The notes under the pieces were generated by a model. It was not told the origin of the DNA. It was given only the letters and a program-made list of their open reading frames with translations, and did not search any database. Source: Microbacteriaceae bacterium UBA6152 (GTDB lineage: Bacteria; Actinomycetota; Actinomycetes; Actinomycetales; Microbacteriaceae). Taken from it: a DNA stretch of 24,450 nucleotides. Shown piece by piece: positions 21,368-24,450 of the stretch. Within the stretch, counting starts at the first letter, position 1; the number at the start of each line of letters is the position of its first letter. The stretch covers positions 6,039 through 30,488 of the forward strand of contig DIUS01000028.1 of the NCBI GenBank assembly GCA_002423075.1, written 5' to 3'. A program made the position numbers and the translations under genes.

Positions 21368-22084
21368 CTAGACCGAGCCGGGCACCAGCCGATCGCGCAC
21401 GCTGCTCGCGGGCCTCGGGTGCGTGATGATGAGCGGCATCGTTCCCGTGTGCGCCACGACAGAGGTCGGTGGCTCGGGCGTCAGGGGCAGGTCGTCCAGC
21501 GCTCCGGGTGACGAGACCCACGCTGCTTCTGACGGGCTCGTGGGCGACGCGACGGCAGATCCGGCCGGGTTCGTGGGCGCGTCGTCAACGACCTCGTATG
21601 ACCACCGCTCGAGGTCGGCCCCGAACAGCTTCTTTGCCGACTTGGGCTTCTCGCTCCACCCGACCAGCCGGTCGCGGTATTCGGCGAGGGTCTGCTGCGC
21701 ACGAAAGCGGAAGCCCGACGAGTCGCGCTTCATCGACTCGAGCTGATGCGAGGCCCACGACGCCGCGAGCGCCGAACCCGCGATTGGCAGCAGCCGAATG
21801 CGCGTCTCGCTCTCGGCCGCCAGATGCTCGAGTTGCGAACGCTCGACCTCGGTGAGGTCGTGCCACTGTGCCGACTTGCGCCCGGCGAGCATGAAGCCGC
21901 TGATGGCCGCAGCCAGAGCATCCTGCCGGTGCAACGCGATGAGGCGCCGGTTCGCACCTCGCCCGATGAGTGCCGCGATGATGCCGGCCGTCAGAATCGC
22001 GAGCGCAGGAATCACCGCATCCGACAGCACGCGCCAGCCGTCGTCCGACGCCCACCACGCGAGAAGATCGTTCCCCCATGTCAT
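21368..22084 (-). CDS. Hypothetical single-pass membrane protein
   Basis: I recognise no named family. The 238-residue product starts MTWGNDLLAWWASDDGWRVL and has one clear membrane helix at about 22-41 (DAVIPALAILTAGIIAALIG). A helical cytoplasmic part follows (QDALAAAISGFML, QLEHLAAESETRIRLLPIAG, LAEYRDRLVGWSEKPKSAKK), and then a Pro/Ser/Thr-rich disordered tail from about 165. The ATG at 22084 is seven bases from TACTCT, suggesting a leaderless start, and it excludes the upstream residues of the longer frame. It is transcribed in the same direction as the EamA gene, with about 35 bases between them. Confidence 0.78.
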   Translation of the reverse strand: MTWGNDLLAWWASDDGWRVLSDAVIPALAILTAGIIAALIGRGANRRLIALHRQDALAAAISGFMLAGRKSAQWHDLTEVERSQLEHLAAESETRIRLLPIAGSALAASWASHQLESMKRDSSGFRFRAQQTLAEYRDRLVGWSEKPKSAKKLFGADLERWSYEVVDDAPTNPAGSAVASPTSPSEAAWVSSPGALDDLPLTPEPPTSVVAHTGTMPLIITHPRPASSVRDRLVPGSV

Positions 22085-22091
22085 GCACCGC

Positions 22092-22097
22092 AGAGTA
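22092..22097 (-). promoter_or_regulatory. -10 box of a near-leaderless transcript (membrane protein gene)
   Basis: TACTCT on the minus strand lies seven bases ahead of the ATG at 22084, in the gap after the EamA gene. Confidence 0.5.
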
Positions 22098-22118
22098 CCC
22101 CCCGTCTGGGGGCAGACA

Positions 22119-23093
22119 CTATTTTCTGTCACCCTCTTGTCGCTGAGCGATGGTCGTGATAGGGCCCGTATCGAGCGCCAGATCGGCGTCGATCACCTTT
22201 CCGACGCGAGCGGTCTGGGCCAGGATGATGCCCAAGAGCACGATGCATGCCCCGATGATCTGCACCGGCTCGAGGGCTTCGCCGAGCCAGACCCAGGCCA
22301 CGACGAAGGCGAAGACGACTTCGCTCGAGGCGACGATGCCCGCGGCCGTGGCCGGCAGGTGCCGCAGGGCGGCGAGGCTCAGCAAAAAGGGCGCGAACGA
22401 GCCCATCACGACGTTCCAGGCCAGCGGAAGGGCCATCGGTACCTCGAGCACCGCACCCGCCCTGCCGATATCGACGGGCGTCGAGAAGATGCCCGGCGAG
22501 AGCTCCCACCAGCCGCTCACGAACGACCAGAAGATCGCGGCGATCGTCATGGTCCAGAACGAGACCGCCAGGGGAGAAATGAGCGAAACCTGCCGTTCGC
22601 CGACGAGGAAGTAGAGCGCGAGGCAGACGGCGGCGGCCAGCGCGAGCACGACGCCGAGTGCGTCGAGCGTGCTCGCCCACACCTGGGCGACCACCGCGAG
22701 GCCCACGAGCACGAAGGCGATAGCGACCCACAGGCGAGCTCTCACGGGCTCTTTCAGAAAGAAGTAGGCGACGAGCGCCACCATGAGCACGGCCGTGTAC
22801 TCGAGCAGCAGCGCGATGCCCACGGGCAGCAGCTGCACGGCCGCGGCGTACGTTGCCTGCAGAAGGGCGACACCGAACACGCCCAGCACGATCATGATGA
22901 GCCACTGGTCGCGCGGCAGCCGGAAAGCACGACGGTCGATCACGAGCAGCACGAGCCCGGCGATGACCGCCGTGCCGACGAGTCTGAACTCGGTGACCTG
23001 CGCGGGAGAGAGCCCCGCCTCCATCGTGATCTTGGTGACCGAACCGTTGGCTCCGAAGAGCACCGCTGCGAGCAGCGCGTAGACGTATCCCAC
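22119..23093 (-). CDS. EamA/DMT family transporter
   Basis: The 324-residue protein has ten hydrophobic helices in two EamA repeats. The first begins YVYALLAAVLFGANGSVTKI, with QVTEFRLVGTAVIAGLVLL and LLEYTAVLMVALVAYFFLKE. The second includes WNVVMGSFAPFLLSLAALRH, SEVVFAFVVAWVWLGEAL and QIIGACIVLLGIILAQ. Such permeases export amino acids, nucleobases or other small metabolites. The substrate cannot be told. The GTG at 23093 starts eight bases after the stop of the aldo-keto reductase gene, so the two are probably coupled. The longer frame to 23261 only overlaps the reductase. Confidence 0.92.
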   Translation of the reverse strand: MGYVYALLAAVLFGANGSVTKITMEAGLSPAQVTEFRLVGTAVIAGLVLLVIDRRAFRLPRDQWLIMIVLGVFGVALLQATYAAAVQLLPVGIALLLEYTAVLMVALVAYFFLKEPVRARLWVAIAFVLVGLAVVAQVWASTLDALGVVLALAAAVCLALYFLVGERQVSLISPLAVSFWTMTIAAIFWSFVSGWWELSPGIFSTPVDIGRAGAVLEVPMALPLAWNVVMGSFAPFLLSLAALRHLPATAAGIVASSEVVFAFVVAWVWLGEALEPVQIIGACIVLLGIILAQTARVGKVIDADLALDTGPITTIAQRQEGDRK

Positions 23094-23101
23094 CGACGTG
23101 G

Positions 23102-24121
23102 CTAGCGCGTGCCGGTGCCGTGCACCGCGTGGGGTTCGATGGCGGCGAGCTCGTCGGCGGTGAGGGTGTCGCCGTGCAGTGCGTCGAGGCTGTCGTCGAG
23201 CTGGCGCACACTGCTTGCGCCGACGAGCGCGCTCGTGACCTGCGGGTGGCGCAGCACCCACAGCAGAGCGAGCTGCGCGAGCGACTGGCCGCGCGCCTCG
23301 GCAATGGCGTTGAGCGCACGCGCCCGGCCCAGATAGGCATCGTCGATGTTGTCGGCGTTGATCCAGCGGCCCTCGGCTGCGCGAGAGTCGGCGGGTATCC
23401 CATCGAGGTACCGCCCGGTAAGCAGGCCCTGAGCAAGCGGCGAGAACACGATGCTGCCCAGGTCGAGCTCGGCGAGAGCATCCAGCAGGCCGTCTTCCAT
23501 GCGCCGATCGAACATGTTGTAGCGGGGCTGGTGGATCAGCAGGGGAATGCCCAGATCGCCGAGGATGCGGTGCGCCTCGCGCGTCTGCTGCGCGTCGTAG
23601 TTCGAAATGCCCGCGTAGAGCGCCTTGCCGCTCGTGACGGCCGTGGCGAGGGCGCCCATGGTCTCCTCCAGCGGCGTCTCGGGGTCGGGACGGTGGCTGT
23701 AGAAGATGTCGACGTAGTCGAGCCCGAGCCGCGCCAGGCTCGCGTCGAGCGAGCTCAGCAGGTACTTACGCGAACCCCACTCGCCGTAGGGGCCCGGCCA
23801 CATGTCGTAGCCCGCCTTGGTCGAGATGATCAACTCATCGCGGTACGGCCGAAGGTCATCGCGCAGCAGCCGACCGAAGTTCTCTTCGGCACTGCCCGCC
23901 GGCGGGCCGTAGTTGTTCGCCAGATCGAAGTGGGTGATGCCGCGGTCGAACGCGCGGCGCACGATCGCGCGCTGCATCTCGATCGGGCGGTCGTCGCCGA
24001 AGTTGTTCCAGAGGCCGAGCGAGATGCGCGGCAGACGCAGACCGCTGCGCCCGACCCGCGCGTACTCCAGCAGGTCGTAGCGGTCAGCAGCGGCGATGTA
24101 GGCGTCGTGAGTGTCAGGCAT
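23102..24121 (-). CDS. Aldo-keto reductase (L-glyceraldehyde 3-phosphate reductase / YghZ-like)
   Basis: The 339-residue TIM barrel carries the full catalytic tetrad: D66 and Y71 in FDLANNYGPP, K102 in ISTKAGYDMW and H143 in IFYSHRPD. GYDMWPGPYGEWGSRKYLL, ISNYDAQQT and FSPLAQGLLTGRYLDG are characteristic of the AKR14 (YghZ, Gpr) branch, which reduces L-glyceraldehyde 3-phosphate and methylglyoxal with NADPH. The substrate remains inference. The ATG at 24121 is six bases after TACGCT, so it appears leaderless. The EamA gene follows in the same operon. It diverges from msrA across 63 bases that contain both -10 boxes. Confidence 0.95.
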   Translation of the reverse strand: MPDTHDAYIAAADRYDLLEYARVGRSGLRLPRISLGLWNNFGDDRPIEMQRAIVRRAFDRGITHFDLANNYGPPAGSAEENFGRLLRDDLRPYRDELIISTKAGYDMWPGPYGEWGSRKYLLSSLDASLARLGLDYVDIFYSHRPDPETPLEETMGALATAVTSGKALYAGISNYDAQQTREAHRILGDLGIPLLIHQPRYNMFDRRMEDGLLDALAELDLGSIVFSPLAQGLLTGRYLDGIPADSRAAEGRWINADNIDDAYLGRARALNAIAEARGQSLAQLALLWVLRHPQVTSALVGASSVRQLDDSLDALHGDTLTADELAAIEPHAVHGTGTR

Positions 24122-24127
24122 GAGTAC

Positions 24128-24133
24128 AGCGTA
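24128..24133 (-). promoter_or_regulatory. -10 box of a leaderless transcript (aldo-keto reductase)
   Basis: TACGCT on the minus strand is followed by six bases and then the ATG at 24121. Confidence 0.6.
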
Positions 24134-24172
24134 TGACCGGCTGACACCCGGTCAGCACACGCGGTTCGGCCC

Positions 24173-24178
24173 TAGTAT
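24173..24178 (+). promoter_or_regulatory. -10 box of a leaderless transcript (msrA)
   Basis: TAGTAT is followed by six bases and then the ATG at 24185. It is the closest of the set to the TATAAT consensus. Confidence 0.6.
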
Positions 24179-24184
24179 TCGGCC

Positions 24185-24450
24185 ATGCGAACCTTTCATC
24201 TCGCCGGCGGTTGCTTCTGGTGCCTCGACGCGGTCTACCGCGTGCTCGACGGTGTTCACGACGTCGTCTCGGGCTACACCGGCGGGCACGTCGAGAACCC
24301 CTCGTACGAGCTCATCTGCACCGGGTCGACCGGCCATGCCGAAGCGGTCGCGGTCACGTTCGACCCCGATGTGATTCCGGCCGACGTGATTCTCGACGTG
24401 TTCTTTACTCTGCACGACCCCCGTCAGCTCAACCGTCAGGGCAACGACGT
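24185..24450 (+). CDS. msrA: Peptide methionine sulfoxide reductase MsrA, N-terminal part
   Basis: Eighty-eight codons are present and the frame runs off the window. MRTFHLAGGCFWCLDAVYRV contains GCFWC with catalytic Cys10. SGYTGGHVENPSYELICTGS, TGHAEAV and VTFDPDVI are the conserved MsrA blocks, including the YxxICTGxTGHAE region of the active site. The enzyme reduces methionine-S-sulfoxide in proteins using thioredoxin. The C-terminal recycling cysteines, if any, are beyond the edge. The ATG lies six bases from TAGTAT with no Shine-Dalgarno sequence, so it is probably leaderless. It diverges from the aldo-keto reductase gene. Confidence 0.96.
   Translation, partial: MRTFHLAGGCFWCLDAVYRVLDGVHDVVSGYTGGHVENPSYELICTGSTGHAEAVAVTFDPDVIPADVILDVFFTLHDPRQLNRQGND

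Noticed and set aside
22129..23481. 450-codon frame overlapping the EamA and aldo-keto reductase genes
   Set aside because: It is out of frame with both recognised families and has shadow composition.

Overview
The window is very GC-rich, with Asp codons mostly GAC and Leu codons mostly CTC/CTG. It carries actinobacterial signature families: DUF3097, ClpS next to DUF2017, a YkoE-type ECF transporter, DUF427, and a DevS/DevR-like two-component pair. Many genes start a few bases after a TANNNT box with no Shine-Dalgarno sequence, the leaderless pattern of Actinomycetota. A member of the Microbacteriaceae or a close relative is the best guess. This is inferred from gene content and style, not from a search. 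I see no insertion sequence, CRISPR array, phage or plasmid gene, so most of the window looks like ordinary chromosome.

Layout. 1-1300 (minus): a YtrA-type GntR regulator overlapping the start of an ABC-transporter ATPase, a nested palindromic operator at its promoter, and a six-helix membrane protein. 1412-2269 (plus): DUF3097. 2422-2880: terminator hairpin, cold-shock gene and a structured 5' leader. 2959-6123 (plus): an unrecognised membrane protein, DUF427, an MbfA-like ferritin-VIT metal exporter and a secreted M23 peptidase. 6302-8449 (plus): a compact HxlR regulator, LLM oxidoreductase and F420-reductase-like cassette with its own promoter/operator, the most accessory-looking segment. 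8555-9043 (plus): GNAT acetyltransferase. 9057-12144 (minus): a terC / DevS-like kinase / DevR-like regulator operon. 12207-15767 (plus): a TPP riboswitch, ykoE, a fused two-ATPase plus EcfT protein and a small P-loop kinase. 15803-18220 (minus): clpS, DUF2017, a minimal zincin and an S11 peptidase-like protein without key catalytic residues, all joined by 4-base overlaps. 18291-19872: tRNA-His, orn, a glutaredoxin-like gene, a CxxC protein of unknown function and tRNA-Arg. 19954-21348 (plus): a group II PLP decarboxylase. 21368-24121 (minus): a membrane protein, an EamA exporter and an aldo-keto reductase. 24185 to the end (plus): the start of msrA.

How the genes fit together. Several units concern metals and redox. 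The MbfA-like protein and TerC are probable Fe/Mn exporters. The DevS-like kinase keeps the histidine that binds haem in mycobacterial DevS and is translationally coupled to terC. HxlR carries the conserved redox-type cysteine ahead of two flavin or deazaflavin enzymes. MsrA, the aldo-keto reductase and the CxxC proteins add repair and detoxification. The thiamine locus is a complete riboswitch-controlled uptake operon. The points most worth a second look are the terC-kinase-regulator operon, the degenerate S11 protein in the clpS operon, the HxlR cassette, the kinase in the thiamine operon, the alternative hairpins in the cold-shock leader, and the recurrent leaderless architecture.
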